From the NCBI RefSeq assembly GCF_013868135.1, contig NZ_JACEMU010000004.1:1612001-1676000 (forward strand): a DNA stretch of 64,000 bases, in the 5' to 3' direction. Position 1 is the stretch's first letter. Every line of letters begins with the position of its first letter. The notes beneath the pieces are model-generated. The model was not told the origin of the DNA, did no database searches, and saw only the letters and a list, made by a program, of their open reading frames with translations. This document shows, in pieces, positions 1 through 10,829 of this stretch. This stretch comes from Paracoccus sp. S1E-3. GTDB lineage: Bacteria; Pseudomonadota; Alphaproteobacteria; Rhodobacterales; Rhodobacteraceae. Position numbers and translations under genes: made by a program.

Positions 1-2
1 AT

Positions 3-845
3 TTCTTCGACACCGCCGATACCTACGGCCCCCACCACAACGAGGAATTGCTGGGCCAGTTCCTGTCCGCCGGCCGCGCGCCGGTCAAGATCGCCACCAA
101 GGCCGGGATCGTGCGCAGCCCCGGCGAATATCGTCGCCGCATCGACAACAGCCCCGAATACCTGCGCCGCGCCTGCGAGGCCTCGCTGAGACGCCTGCGC
201 GTCGACCGGATCGACCTCTACTATGTCCATCGTCTCGACCCTGCCCAACCGGTCGAGACCACGATGGAGACGCTGGCCGCGCTGAAAGCCGAAGGCAAGA
301 TCGCCCATATCGGGCTGTGCGAGGTCAGCGCCCCCACTCTGCGTCGCGCCCATGCCGTCACCCCGGTCACCGCGATCCAGACCGAATATTCACTATGGAC
401 CCGCGAGGTCGAGGCCGAAATCCTGCCCACCTGCCGCGCGCTTGGCGTGGGCTTCGTGGCCTATTCTCCCCTCGGCCGCGGCTTCCTGACCGGCCGCTTC
501 CAACCCGGCGCCCGGTTCGAGGAGGGCGACTTCCGTGCCAGTCTGCCCCGCTTCGCCCCCGACAATGCCGCCGGCAACGCCGCCCTTGTCGAGGTCGTTC
601 GCGACATCGCCCAGGCGCGCGGCGCGACCCTGGCGCAGATCGCGCTGGCGTGGCTGCTGGATCAGGGTCCCGACATCGTCCCGATTCCGGGAACCAAACG
701 CCTGAAATATCTGGAGGAAAACACAAAGGCGACACAAATCACCCTCACCGATGCCGAACGCAGCACTCTACGCGACGCCGTGGCGAGGCTGCCGGTCCTC
801 GGCGCGCGTTACACCGAGGAGGGCATGAAAGGCGTGAACGCCTGA
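3..845 (+). CDS. Aldo/keto reductase, 5' end cut by window
   Basis: NADPH-dependent oxidoreductase of the aldo/keto reductase superfamily, a (beta/alpha)8 barrel that reduces aldehydes or ketones; the substrate cannot be told. About 280 residues are visible and the N-terminus lies before the window. The catalytic tetrad is seen: Asp and Tyr in FDTADTYG (visible residues 3 and 8), Lys in KIATKAG (33) and His in YYVHRLDP (76). The C-terminal PIPGTKR stretch is the usual NADP-phosphate binding segment. It ends about 115 bases before the convergent yggS gene. The family call is firm; the physiological role is open. Confidence 0.9.
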   Translation, partial: FFDTADTYGPHHNEELLGQFLSAGRAPVKIATKAGIVRSPGEYRRRIDNSPEYLRRACEASLRRLRVDRIDLYYVHRLDPAQPVETTMETLAALKAEGKIAHIGLCEVSAPTLRRAHAVTPVTAIQTEYSLWTREVEAEILPTCRALGVGFVAYSPLGRGFLTGRFQPGARFEEGDFRASLPRFAPDNAAGNAALVEVVRDIAQARGATLAQIALAWLLDQGPDIVPIPGTKRLKYLEENTKATQITLTDAERSTLRDAVARLPVLGARYTEEGMKGVNA

Positions 846-943
846 GCCTCCCGCAGCGATCCGGCTGCCTTTTGCCGGAATGGACGCGGGCGGTCGCCGA
901 AACGCCGGTCCGCACCATCTTCGCGGTGCAAAGACCCTGGCGT

Positions 944-960
944 CCGGGGCAACGCCCCGG
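944..960 (-). terminator. Perfect hairpin after yggS
   Basis: CCGGGGC and GCCCCGG pair perfectly around a 3-base loop, directly after the yggS stop codon on the minus strand and between two convergent genes. There is no clean U-tract, so termination is likely but not proven by sequence. Confidence 0.4.
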
Positions 961-1623
961 TTACAGCATTGTCGTGTAATCCCGCGCCCCGAAAATCGCG
1001 CTGCCGACGCGCACATGGGTCGCGCCTTCGGCAATTGCGGCCTCGAAATCCGCGCTCATCCCCATGGACAGCTTGGCCAGCCCCTCGGTCTCGGCCAGTT
1101 CGCGCAACAGCTGGAAATGCGGGCGCGGATCTTCCGCCTCGGGCGGGATGCACATCAGCCCCTGCGGGTTCAGTCCCATCTCGCGGAGCTGGACCAGAAA
1201 GCCGGACAGTTCGTCCACGAGAATGCCGGCCTTCTGCGGCTCATCCCCGGTATTGACCTGCACGAACAGTTCGGGCGCGCGTTCCTGCGCCTCGATGGCC
1301 TGGGCAAGCTTGCGCGCCAGCGACATGCGGTCGAGCGTATGAATGGCGTCGAACAGCCCCACCGCCTGTTTGGCCTTGTTCGACTGCAACGGCCCGATCA
1401 TGTGCAGTTGCACACCCGGCCAACGTTCGCGCCAAGCGGGCCATTTGCCCTGCGCCTCCTGCACATAATTCTCGCCGAAGACGCGTTGTCCGGCCTCCAG
1501 CACGGCGGTCACGCGATCGTCGGGCTGCACCTTACTGACGGCGATCAGCGTCACCGATCCGGGCGCGCGCCCTGCCCGCTGTTCTGCCGCGGCGATGCGG
1601 CGGGTGATGTCATCCAGTCCCAT
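961..1623 (-). CDS. yggS: YggS/PROSC-family PLP-binding protein
   Basis: Cytosolic pyridoxal-5'-phosphate homeostasis protein with the fold of alanine racemase domain I; it binds PLP but has no known catalysis, and its loss in other bacteria disturbs vitamin B6 and amino-acid pools. The protein has 220 residues, a usual length. Lys31 in AVSKVQ is the expected PLP lysine; GENYVQE (50-56), HMIGPLQSNK (about 73-82), the MGMSADFEAAI loop and RVGSAIFG near the end are family hallmarks. The ATG at 1623 has only a weak Shine-Dalgarno. It follows the porin on the same strand but is separated from it by a strong terminator. Confidence 0.95.
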   Translation of the reverse strand: MGLDDITRRIAAAEQRAGRAPGSVTLIAVSKVQPDDRVTAVLEAGQRVFGENYVQEAQGKWPAWRERWPGVQLHMIGPLQSNKAKQAVGLFDAIHTLDRMSLARKLAQAIEAQERAPELFVQVNTGDEPQKAGILVDELSGFLVQLREMGLNPQGLMCIPPEAEDPRPHFQLLRELAETEGLAKLSMGMSADFEAAIAEGATHVRVGSAIFGARDYTTML

Positions 1624-1635
1624 GGCGCGAAACTC

Positions 1636-1668
1636 ACAAAAGAAAAGAGCGGGCGCAAGGCCCGCTCT
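1636..1668 (-). terminator. Rho-independent terminator of the porin gene
   Basis: On the minus strand AGAGCGGGC pairs with GCCCGCTCT (1646-1654 with 1660-1668, 5-base loop) and is followed by TTTCTTTT. It lies 25 bases after the porin stop, so it should end the porin message before yggS. Confidence 0.85.
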
Positions 1669-1692
1669 CTCCGTAGATCGTTTCAGGTTCGA

Positions 1693-2778
1693 TCAGAACT
1701 TGAAGCGGACACCGACGTCGGCAACCGTGTCAGCGATCCAGTCGCTGTCGACGATACCGCCGGCCAGGATGGCGCCGCCGCCCAGATCGTAGTCGGCACC
1801 GATACCCCAGGTGTCGAAATCGGTGTCATCGGCACCAGCAACGATGGCTTCAGCCACATCGCGGCGGTAGTAGCCTTTGACGGTGACGGCATCGAACTCG
1901 TAAGCCAGCGACAGGCCATAGGCTTTGTCGTAGTTGTAGTTGGCGTTGTCGAATTCCACCATCGGGTTGTCGCCGACGCGGAAGTCGATGCCAGCGCGGT
2001 CTTTGTAGTCCGCGTAGATGATCTTACCGCTGAAAGCGCCATAGGTCCCTTCGGCGCCCAGGACGACTTCTTTGGCGTCGCCATGCTTGGCATAGCCCAG
2101 ACCCACGGTGTAGGTGCCGTTGGCATGGGTGCCTTCATAGTTGGCTGCGACCGACCATGCGAGTTCCGAATCGGTGTCGCCGCCGGCAACGCCGCAAACT
2201 TCGTCGTCCAGTTCGCCGTCGCCATCCGCGTCGACGACATCACAGAACGGGTTGTCTGCACCGGCAGCACCCGGCCACGCGTTGTCGCTCGAGTCGCTGG
2301 CCGACGCGTACAGGTTGAAGCCGCTGATGCTGTACGAGTACAGAATGTTCGGGCCCTGGTCGAGGTTGTTGCCGTCAGCGGTGAGGTACGAGATCTCTTC
2401 CAGATCGCCGCCGAATTCACCCTGGGTGTAACCGACTTCGTACAGGTCGCCGATCGCGGCTTCCGAAGCCGAAACGACGTCGCCCATTTCCAGCTTGCCG
2501 TAGGTGCCCGAAATCCAGACCGAACCGGCAGTACCGGCGTTGGCCTTGCCGCCACGCTCGTCCTGGTGGTCGACGCGGAACGAGGCGCCGAACGACAGGC
2601 CGGCATCGCTTTCACCGGTCAGGGTAAAACGGACACGGGCGCGGCTGCCGAACTGAGCGTCGTTGCCGTCATAGATCAGACCCATACGGGCGTCGCCGGT
2701 CACTGCGACTTCGGCGACTGCGACGCCAGCGGTCATCGACATGACGAGCGCGGTGGTCGCAAACAGAACCTTTTTCAT
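1693..2778 (-). CDS. Outer-membrane porin (Rhodobacter/Paracoccus type)
   Basis: General diffusion porin of 361 residues, predicted 16-stranded beta barrel trimer in the outer membrane. The signal peptide (residues 1-22, ending AVA) is followed by EVAVTGDARMGL, the usual first strand, and the last residue is Phe (VRFKF), the C-terminal signature read by the BAM machinery. I chose the ATG at 2778 because it begins the signal peptide and has GAGGGA ahead of it; an in-frame extension to 2820 looks spurious. An acidic loop DADGDGELDDE lies between Cys179 and Cys195. Acidic composition and a private terminator fit a highly expressed monocistronic gene. Confidence 0.93.
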   Translation of the reverse strand: MKKVLFATTALVMSMTAGVAVAEVAVTGDARMGLIYDGNDAQFGSRARVRFTLTGESDAGLSFGASFRVDHQDERGGKANAGTAGSVWISGTYGKLEMGDVVSASEAAIGDLYEVGYTQGEFGGDLEEISYLTADGNNLDQGPNILYSYSISGFNLYASASDSSDNAWPGAAGADNPFCDVVDADGDGELDDEVCGVAGGDTDSELAWSVAANYEGTHANGTYTVGLGYAKHGDAKEVVLGAEGTYGAFSGKIIYADYKDRAGIDFRVGDNPMVEFDNANYNYDKAYGLSLAYEFDAVTVKGYYRRDVAEAIVAGADDTDFDTWGIGADYDLGGGAILAGGIVDSDWIADTVADVGVRFKF

Positions 2779-3088
2779 GGTGTTCCCTCTTGTCTCTCGG
2801 TGTATCCCCCAATGGCGCAAAAGGCCGTTGGGTATGAAGGATGTGTCGCGCTTTCACCTGGTCAATGCAATGAAAACGCCCGGCTTCGTCGGCATTGCCG
2901 CATCTGTGGTGCTTATTGGTCACACTTCGGTGAACGGCCCCGAGAGCCCTCCGCGTGGCCTCTCCCGCCCGTATACATCGCATAGGCTCATGGGCGGCCG
3001 GGCTTCGGGAAATGCTTGTCCGCAAGCCCCGATCCGCGCTAAGTGGGCGGCAAGGCCGAAAAGGCGACAGCTATATAAGGACAGTGCC
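2779..3088. promoter_or_regulatory. Divergent promoter region, porin and DUF3576
   Basis: 310 bases without a gene between divergent starts. It should carry the porin promoter (minus) and that of the DUF3576 gene (plus). On the minus strand TTGACC near 2860 is a possible -35 box, but no convincing -10 follows. I see no operator palindrome that stands out. Confidence 0.4.
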
Positions 3089-3571
3089 ATGACCCGTTTT
3101 GCGCTTCGCTCCGCCGCGATTCTCGCGCTGTGCTCGTCGCTGGCGGCCTGCGGCAGCGGCGGCAGCAACCCGCAGCCGAACATGCCGCAGGAGATGGTGG
3201 CAGAGCGGCAGACCCAGCGGAACGAATCGTCGATCTGGGACCTGTTCTCGAACCGGCAGAACGCCAATAACGCCGTGGCGGTGAACAAGTATCTGTGGAA
3301 CGCCAGCCTCGAGGTGCTGAACTTCCTGCCGATCCAGTCGGTCGATCCGTTCACCGGGGTGATCGTAACCGGCTATGGCACCCCGCCCGGCGGCGGCCGC
3401 AGCTATCGCGCCACCATCAACATCACCGACCCGGCGCTTGACGCCCGGTCGTTGAAAGTGTCGCTGCAGGGCGCCGGCGGCGGTGCGGTCGCACCCGACA
3501 CCGCGCGTGCCGTCGAAGATGCGATCCTGACCCGCGCCCGCCAGCTGCGCGTGGCCGACGGCAAGCTGTAA
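3089..3571 (+). CDS. DUF3576 lipoprotein
   Basis: Small lipoprotein of 160 residues with a DUF3576 domain, a family found in alphaproteobacteria and of unknown function. The signal peptide ends in the lipobox LAAC with Cys21 as the lipidated residue, so it is anchored to a membrane facing the periplasm. The middle carries the family stretch IWDLF and NKYLWNASLEVLNFLPI (about 47-77). The ATG at 3089 has AAGGA eight bases upstream; longer readings to 2741 lack a signal peptide. It lies 69 bases before leuS. Products placed in the same outer-membrane lipoprotein class (LptE) follow leuS, so a role in envelope assembly is possible but only inferred. Confidence 0.85.
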   Translation: MTRFALRSAAILALCSSLAACGSGGSNPQPNMPQEMVAERQTQRNESSIWDLFSNRQNANNAVAVNKYLWNASLEVLNFLPIQSVDPFTGVIVTGYGTPPGGGRSYRATINITDPALDARSLKVSLQGAGGGAVAPDTARAVEDAILTRARQLRVADGKL

Positions 3572-3612
3572 GTACTTACTTATAGACCATCCCGCGCGCG
3601 AGCGCTAAACCC

Positions 3613-3640
3613 TCCGGGCAAGTTCAAGCCCGGAGTCACC
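3613..3640 (+). promoter_or_regulatory. Hairpin over the leuS ribosome-binding site
   Basis: TCCGGGC (3613-3619) pairs perfectly with GCCCGGA (3628-3634) across an 8-base loop. The right arm contains the GGA of the GGAG Shine-Dalgarno (3632-3635), which sits five bases before the leuS ATG. The structure could hide the ribosome-binding site or merely end the upstream message; sequence alone cannot decide. Confidence 0.4.
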
Positions 3641-6164
<2,524 letters not shown>

Positions 6165-6178
<14 letters not shown>

Positions 6179-6647
6179 GCTTCTGCCGGCGGCCGCCCTT
6201 GCGCTGGCGGCCTGCAACATGACCCCGGCCTATGGCCCCGGCGGCACCGGCACGGCCCTGCAGGGCCGGGTCGCCGTGATCGAACCCAAGGATGTCGATA
6301 GCTTCGCGCTGAACCAGCGGCTGACCGACCGGTTGGGTCCGGTCGAAGCGGCGAGATGGAAGCTGGATTACCGTCTGACCACCGCCGTGGTGGCGCAGGG
6401 GATCACGCCCGACGATGTGACCACGCGCTATTCACTGAACGGCACCGTCGATTTCGCGCTGACCGACATCGCCACCGGCGCGCCGGTCACGCAGGGCACG
6501 GTCTCCAGCTTCACCAGCTATTCGGCGACCGGGACGACGATTGCGACGCTGTCTTCCGAACGCGACGCGCATGAGAGGCTGATGGTCATGCTGGCCGACC
6601 AGATCGTGACGCGGCTGCTGGCGACCGGGCCAAAGCCCGCGCCATGA
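6165..6647 (+). CDS. lptE: LPS-assembly lipoprotein LptE
   Basis: Outer-membrane lipoprotein of 160 residues, the plug partner of LptD in delivering lipopolysaccharide to the cell surface. The signal peptide ends in LAAC (lipobox, Cys17). The body shows the expected alternating strand pattern with [10 protein letters not shown] and [19 protein letters not shown]. It begins within the last 14 bases of leuS and is followed after 10 bases by holA; leuS-lptE-holA is a well-known gene order in proteobacteria, which supports the call where sequence conservation is low. Confidence 0.88.
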
Positions 6648-6657
6648 TCCGCGCCCG

Positions 6658-7686
6658 ATGATCCTCAAGGGCGCCGAGATCAGCCGCTATCTGGCCCGGC
6701 CGGACCCGACCCGGCCGGGGCTGCTGATCTACGGGCAGGACGCGATGCGCGTCGCGCTGAAACGCGCCGAGGCCGTGGCCGCGCTGACCGGCCCCCAGGC
6801 CGATGAGGAAATGCGCCTGACCCGGATGCCGGGCGCCGACCTGCGCAAGGATCCGGCGCTGCTGCTGGACGCGATCAAGGAGGTGGGTTTCTTTCCTGGC
6901 CCGCGCGTGGTGCTGGTCGAGGATACCCCCGACGCCGCCGCCCCCGCGGTCGCCGCCGCGCTGGCGGAATGGGCGCATGGCGATGCGGTGATCGTGGTGA
7001 CGGCGGGCGCGCTGACCAAGACCTCGGCGCTGCGCAAGGTCTTCGAACCCCATCCGGCGGCGGCCACCGCGCCCATCTATGACGATCCCCCCGGCGAGGA
7101 GGAGATCACCCGCTGGCTGAAGGAGGCGGGCCTGACCGAGGTGCCGCAAGTGGCGATGCGCGATCTCATGTCACTGTCGCGGGCGCTGGATCCGGGCGAT
7201 TTCCGCCAGACTGTCGAAAAGATCGCGTTGTATAAATATGGCGACCCGGCCCCTCTGACGCCCGAGGATATCGCCCTGATGGCCCCCGCCACCATCGAGA
7301 CCGAGGTGGACGAGCTGATCGAGGTGGTCGCCGATGGCCGGTCGGGCGACTTCGGCGCGGTGATGCGCCGGATCGAGGCGCAGGGCATTGCGCCGGTCAC
7401 CATCTGCATCGCCGCGCTGCGCCATTTCCGCGCGCTCCACGCCGCCAGCGCCGATCCGGGCGGCCCGCAGGCCGGCCTGTCACGGCTGCGGCCGCCGGTT
7501 TTCGGGCCTCGGCGCGACCGTATGGCGCGGCAGGCGCAATCCTGGGGCATGCGCAATCTGGAGGAGGCCGTGCATCACCTGCTGGATACCGATCTTCAGC
7601 TGCGTAGCGCGTCGAAGGCGCCGGCGATGGCGCTGATTGAACGCGCGCTGATCCGGCTGGCGATGATGCCGCGCGGGTCGCGGTGA
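6658..7686 (+). CDS. holA: DNA polymerase III subunit delta
   Basis: Clamp-loader delta subunit, 342 residues, the wrench that opens the beta sliding clamp in the replicative polymerase. The N-terminal AAA+-like domain begins with MILKGAEISRYL and LLIYGQDAMRV; the middle has PGPRVVLVED and the C-terminal helical collar holds the conserved EVDELIEVVADG segment. Its place after leuS-lptE is the classic one. The stop TGA overlaps the GTG start of the next gene by four bases, suggesting coupling. Confidence 0.93.
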   Translation: MILKGAEISRYLARPDPTRPGLLIYGQDAMRVALKRAEAVAALTGPQADEEMRLTRMPGADLRKDPALLLDAIKEVGFFPGPRVVLVEDTPDAAAPAVAAALAEWAHGDAVIVVTAGALTKTSALRKVFEPHPAAATAPIYDDPPGEEEITRWLKEAGLTEVPQVAMRDLMSLSRALDPGDFRQTVEKIALYKYGDPAPLTPEDIALMAPATIETEVDELIEVVADGRSGDFGAVMRRIEAQGIAPVTICIAALRHFRALHAASADPGGPQAGLSRLRPPVFGPRRDRMARQAQSWGMRNLEEAVHHLLDTDLQLRSASKAPAMALIERALIRLAMMPRGSR

Positions 7687-8897
7687 AAGGCGCGCTCGTC
7701 ATCGGCGCGGGTCCGGCCGGGCTGATGGCGGCCGAGGAGATCGCCCGCGCGGGCCATCCGGTGGTGGTGGCCGAGGCGATGCCGACACCCGCGCGGAAAT
7801 TCCTGATGGCGGGAAAATCCGGGCTGAACCTGACCCGCGACGAGCCTGCCGAAGCCTTTGCGCGAAACCTGACCCTGGGCGGCGGGGGCCGTCTGCCCCC
7901 GCACCCCCGAGGATATTTCGGCCAGAATGAAAGCGGCTTCGGTCCGGCCGAGGTCATGGACTGGGCGCACGGTCTTGGGGTGACGCTGTTTACCGGTTCC
8001 ACCGGACGGGTGTTTCCGGTGGGGATGAAGGCCTCGCCACTGTTGCGGGCCTGGCTCGCGCGGCTCTCGGGGCTGGGCGTTGATCTGCGGAGTCGCTGGC
8101 GCTGGCAAGGTTTTGACGGCGCGGGGCTGCTGTTCGAGACGCCCGAAGGCCGGCAGGTGCTGCGGCCCGAAGCCTGCGTGCTGGCCTTGGGCGGTGCAAG
8201 CTGGCCGCGGCTGGGATCGGATGCGGCATGGGTGCCCTGGCTGGCGGAAAAGGGCGTGGCGATCGCGCCGTTCCGGCCGGCGAATATGGGTTTGCGTGTC
8301 GACTGGTCGCCCGCCATGGCGCGGCATTTCGGCAAGCCGGTCAAGGGGGTGGCCTTGCAAGCCGGTGGACAGGTCAGCCGGGGGGAGTGGGTGATCTCGG
8401 GTCACGGGATCGAGGGTGGCGGGATTTATGCCGTTGCCGCCGCGATCCGGGACGGGGCCGATGCGGTGCTGGATCTGGCCCCGGATCTGGAGGTCGGCGC
8501 GCTGGCAGCGCGATTCGCCAGGGGACGCGGCAAGCTGTCGGTCGGCAACTGGCTGCGCCGGGTGCTGGGCGACCCGGTGCGGGCCGCGCTGCTGCTGGAA
8601 TGGGGGCGACCGCTTCCCCGCGATCCGCAGGACGCGGCGCGGCGGGCGAAGGCGTTGCCGCTGCCCCATCGCGGGCCGATGGGATTGGAGCGGGCGATTT
8701 CATCGGCGGGCGGTATCCGGCTGGACGCGCTGACCGAGGGGCTGGAATTGCGCGCCCTGCCCGGTGTCTTCGCCGCCGGCGAGATGCTCGACTGGGAGGC
8801 CCCGACCGGGGGTTATCTGCTGACCCACAGCCTGGGGACCGGCCGATGGGCGGGACGGGCGGCGGCGGATTACCTGCACGCCTCGGCGCGCAGATAG
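7683..8897 (+). CDS. TIGR03862/HI0933-type flavoprotein with an in-frame repeat
   Basis: FAD-binding protein of 404 residues related to the YhiN/HI0933 family, whose substrate is unknown. The dinucleotide motif VIGAGPAGLMAAEE is at residues 6-19, followed by the family signature ARKFLMAGKSGLNLTRDEP (about 37-55). A second signature GSTGRVFP lies near 102, and the C-terminal GVFAAGEMLDWEAPTGGYLL stretch closes the FAD site. Residues 68-84 are encoded by a palindromic GC-rich repeat also found near 38.2 kb (see that entry), giving a Gly/Pro/Arg-rich segment out of keeping with its surroundings. The GTG start overlaps holA by four bases; the 3' end overlaps the convergent GST gene by 28 bases. 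Confidence 0.88.
   Translation: MKGALVIGAGPAGLMAAEEIARAGHPVVVAEAMPTPARKFLMAGKSGLNLTRDEPAEAFARNLTLGGGGRLPPHPRGYFGQNESGFGPAEVMDWAHGLGVTLFTGSTGRVFPVGMKASPLLRAWLARLSGLGVDLRSRWRWQGFDGAGLLFETPEGRQVLRPEACVLALGGASWPRLGSDAAWVPWLAEKGVAIAPFRPANMGLRVDWSPAMARHFGKPVKGVALQAGGQVSRGEWVISGHGIEGGGIYAVAAAIRDGADAVLDLAPDLEVGALAARFARGRGKLSVGNWLRRVLGDPVRAALLLEWGRPLPRDPQDAARRAKALPLPHRGPMGLERAISSAGGIRLDALTEGLELRALPGVFAAGEMLDWEAPTGGYLLTHSLGTGRWAGRAAADYLHASARR
7884..7933 (+). repeat. Palindromic REP-like element inside the flavoprotein gene
   Basis: GGGGGC-CGTCT-GCCCCC forms a perfect hairpin, followed by CCCCCGAGGATATTTCGGC and CAGAATGAAAG. The same order (G5C hairpin, CCCCCGAGG-TATTTCGGCA, GATGA) recurs between argF and the GNAT gene at 38208-38262. 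The element is normally expected between genes; here it is read through in frame without a stop. Confidence 0.6.
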
Positions 8898-9460
8898 GCG
8901 GGGCGCGCGCGCATCTTCACCAGATATTTCTCGTCCCAGCAATCCATCAGCGGGAACCGCGCCGCATGCGCCCAGCCCAGGCAATGGGTCAGGATGATGT
9001 CGGGCACCGTCATCACCGCCCCCATCAGGAAGGGCCCGTTGCCGACACGCTGTTTCAGGATCTGCTGGCTGCGCTGGAATTCCCAGCGCAGCGTGTCCTT
9101 GATGGCCGAGACGCGCAGCTCCTCGGGCAGGACGAAGGTGTGGCGCGCGGCGGTCCACAGGACGGCGTCGAATTCATCCAGCAGGAACTGGGTCAGGCTG
9201 TCCTGACGGGCGCGTTCGATGGTGCCGGCCTTGTGGGTCAGAGCGCCGTGGCGGTCGGCGAGATACTGGATGATCGCGGTGGAATCGGTGATCGGCGTGC
9301 CCTCGTCGATCAGCACCGGCACCTTCCCCGAGGGGTTGAACGCCACCACCCGGCCCGATTGCGGCGCGGCAGGCACCTGGTCATAGGGCTGGCCCAACTC
9401 CTCGAGCATCCACATGACGCGAAACGCCCGCGTGTTCGCAGTGCCAAGGACCTTGTACAT
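8870..9460 (-). CDS. Glutathione S-transferase family protein
   Basis: Cytosolic protein of 196 residues with an N-terminal thioredoxin-like fold and a C-terminal all-helical domain, as in glutathione S-transferases. GKVPVLIDEG holds the cis-proline and PITDSTAIIQYLAD the Asp/Glu-Ser pair that grips the glutathione gamma-glutamyl group. The substrate is unknown. I chose the ATG at 9460 (MYKVLGT) since AGGAGAG stands eight bases before it and the thioredoxin fold begins there; an in-frame extension to 9736 overlaps the divergent MFS gene and looks spurious. Confidence 0.92.
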   Translation of the reverse strand: MYKVLGTANTRAFRVMWMLEELGQPYDQVPAAPQSGRVVAFNPSGKVPVLIDEGTPITDSTAIIQYLADRHGALTHKAGTIERARQDSLTQFLLDEFDAVLWTAARHTFVLPEELRVSAIKDTLRWEFQRSQQILKQRVGNGPFLMGAVMTVPDIILTHCLGWAHAARFPLMDCWDEKYLVKMRARPAYLRAEACR

Positions 9461-9584
9461 GAAACTCTCCTGCCGGGACGCGGGCAAGCTAGGCCGGTCT
9501 GCGGCCCACGGCAAGCGCTTGCCTGCGACGACTTGACGCATCTCGCGCCGTCGGCCAAAGCTGTGGCGAAGCGCGGAGAGCACC

Positions 9585-10829
9585 ATGTCCACATCGTCAA
9601 AGCTCATGACGCCGATCCTGATCGGCGGTTGTATCATCCTGTTGATCAACTTCTCGATCCGGGCGAGTTTCGGGATGTTCCAGATTCCGGTACAGGACAC
9701 GTTCGGCTGGCCGCGGGCCGAGTTTTCGCTGGCCATCGCGATTCAGAACCTCGCCTGGGGGATCGGGCAGCCGATCTTCGGGGCGCTGGCGGAACGCTGG
9801 GGGGATCGCTGGTCGATCATCATCGGCGCAGCGCTTTATGCGCTCGGCCTGGTGATGTCCACCATGGTCACCACGCCCGAGGCGATGCAGCTTTGGGAAG
9901 TCGCCGTGGGCTTCGGCATTGCCGGCACCGGTTTCGGCGTGATCCTGGCGGTGGTCGGGCGCGCCGCCAGCGACGAGAACCGCAGCCTCGCGCTTGGCAT
10001 CGCAACCGCGGCCGGATCGGCCGGGCAGGTGGTGGGCGCGCCGCTGGCCGCGGGCCTTCTGAGCATCATGCCCTGGCAGAGCGTCTTTCTGGTCTTCGCG
10101 GGTATTGCGCTGACCATGATCCTGTTCATCCCCATGCTGGGCAAGGGCAAGCCCGCCTCGCCCTCGGCGCTTGAGGAAAGCATGGGGAGGGTGCTGAAAC
10201 GGGCCTTCCGCGACCCGTCCTATCTGATGATCTTCGCGGGCTTCTTTTCCTGCGGCTATCAGCTGGCCTTCATCACCGCCCATTTCCCCGCCATGGTGGC
10301 CGAGATGTGCAGCCCCATCGCACCGGGCAGCCTGCTGGCATCGCTGGGAATCACCACCACCTCGGCGCTTGGCGCATGGGCGATCGCGGTGATCGGCGCG
10401 GCGAATATCGGCGGGTCGATCCTGGCCGGCTGGCTGGGCAAGCGCTATAAGAAGAAATACCTGCTGGTCATGGTCTATACGCTGCGCACGATCGCATCGG
10501 CATGGTTCATCCTGCAGGATCCGATCACTCCCGGCGACGTGCTGGTCTTCAGCGTCATCATGGGGGCGCTTTGGCTGGCCACGGTGCCGCTGACCTCGGG
10601 TCTGGTCGCCTATATCTTCGGGCTGCGTTACATGGGAACGCTCTATGGGTTCGTCTTCCTGTCGCACCAGTTGGGGTCGTTCCTGGGCGTGTGGCTGGGC
10701 GGCAAGATGTATGACATCCACGGCGATTATACGATGGTCTGGTGGGTCGGCGTGGGCATCGGCGCCTTCTCGGCGCTGATCCATCTGCCCATCCGCGAGG
10801 AGCCTTCGCGCCTGCCCGTGCCGGCCTGA
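9585..10829 (+). CDS. MFS transporter
   Basis: Inner-membrane secondary carrier of 414 residues with about twelve hydrophobic segments. The loop after segment 2 reads GALAERWGDRWSII, a variant of the major-facilitator motif A, and RAASDENRSLALGIATAAGSAGQ follows in the fourth and fifth segments. The overall pattern resembles the oxalate/formate or monocarboxylate (MCT-like) branch, but the substrate cannot be read from the sequence. It is transcribed divergently from the GST gene, with about 125 bases between the starts. It is followed by more than 600 bases with no convincing gene. Confidence 0.88.
   Translation: MSTSSKLMTPILIGGCIILLINFSIRASFGMFQIPVQDTFGWPRAEFSLAIAIQNLAWGIGQPIFGALAERWGDRWSIIIGAALYALGLVMSTMVTTPEAMQLWEVAVGFGIAGTGFGVILAVVGRAASDENRSLALGIATAAGSAGQVVGAPLAAGLLSIMPWQSVFLVFAGIALTMILFIPMLGKGKPASPSALEESMGRVLKRAFRDPSYLMIFAGFFSCGYQLAFITAHFPAMVAEMCSPIAPGSLLASLGITTTSALGAWAIAVIGAANIGGSILAGWLGKRYKKKYLLVMVYTLRTIASAWFILQDPITPGDVLVFSVIMGALWLATVPLTSGLVAYIFGLRYMGTLYGFVFLSHQLGSFLGVWLGGKMYDIHGDYTMVWWVGVGIGAFSALIHLPIREEPSRLPVPA

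Noticed and set aside
2194..2244. A true EF-hand in the porin
   Set aside because: The loop has DxDxDG but the glutamate falls at position 11 instead of 12 and no flanking helices are expected in a beta barrel, so I call it only calcium-loop-like.
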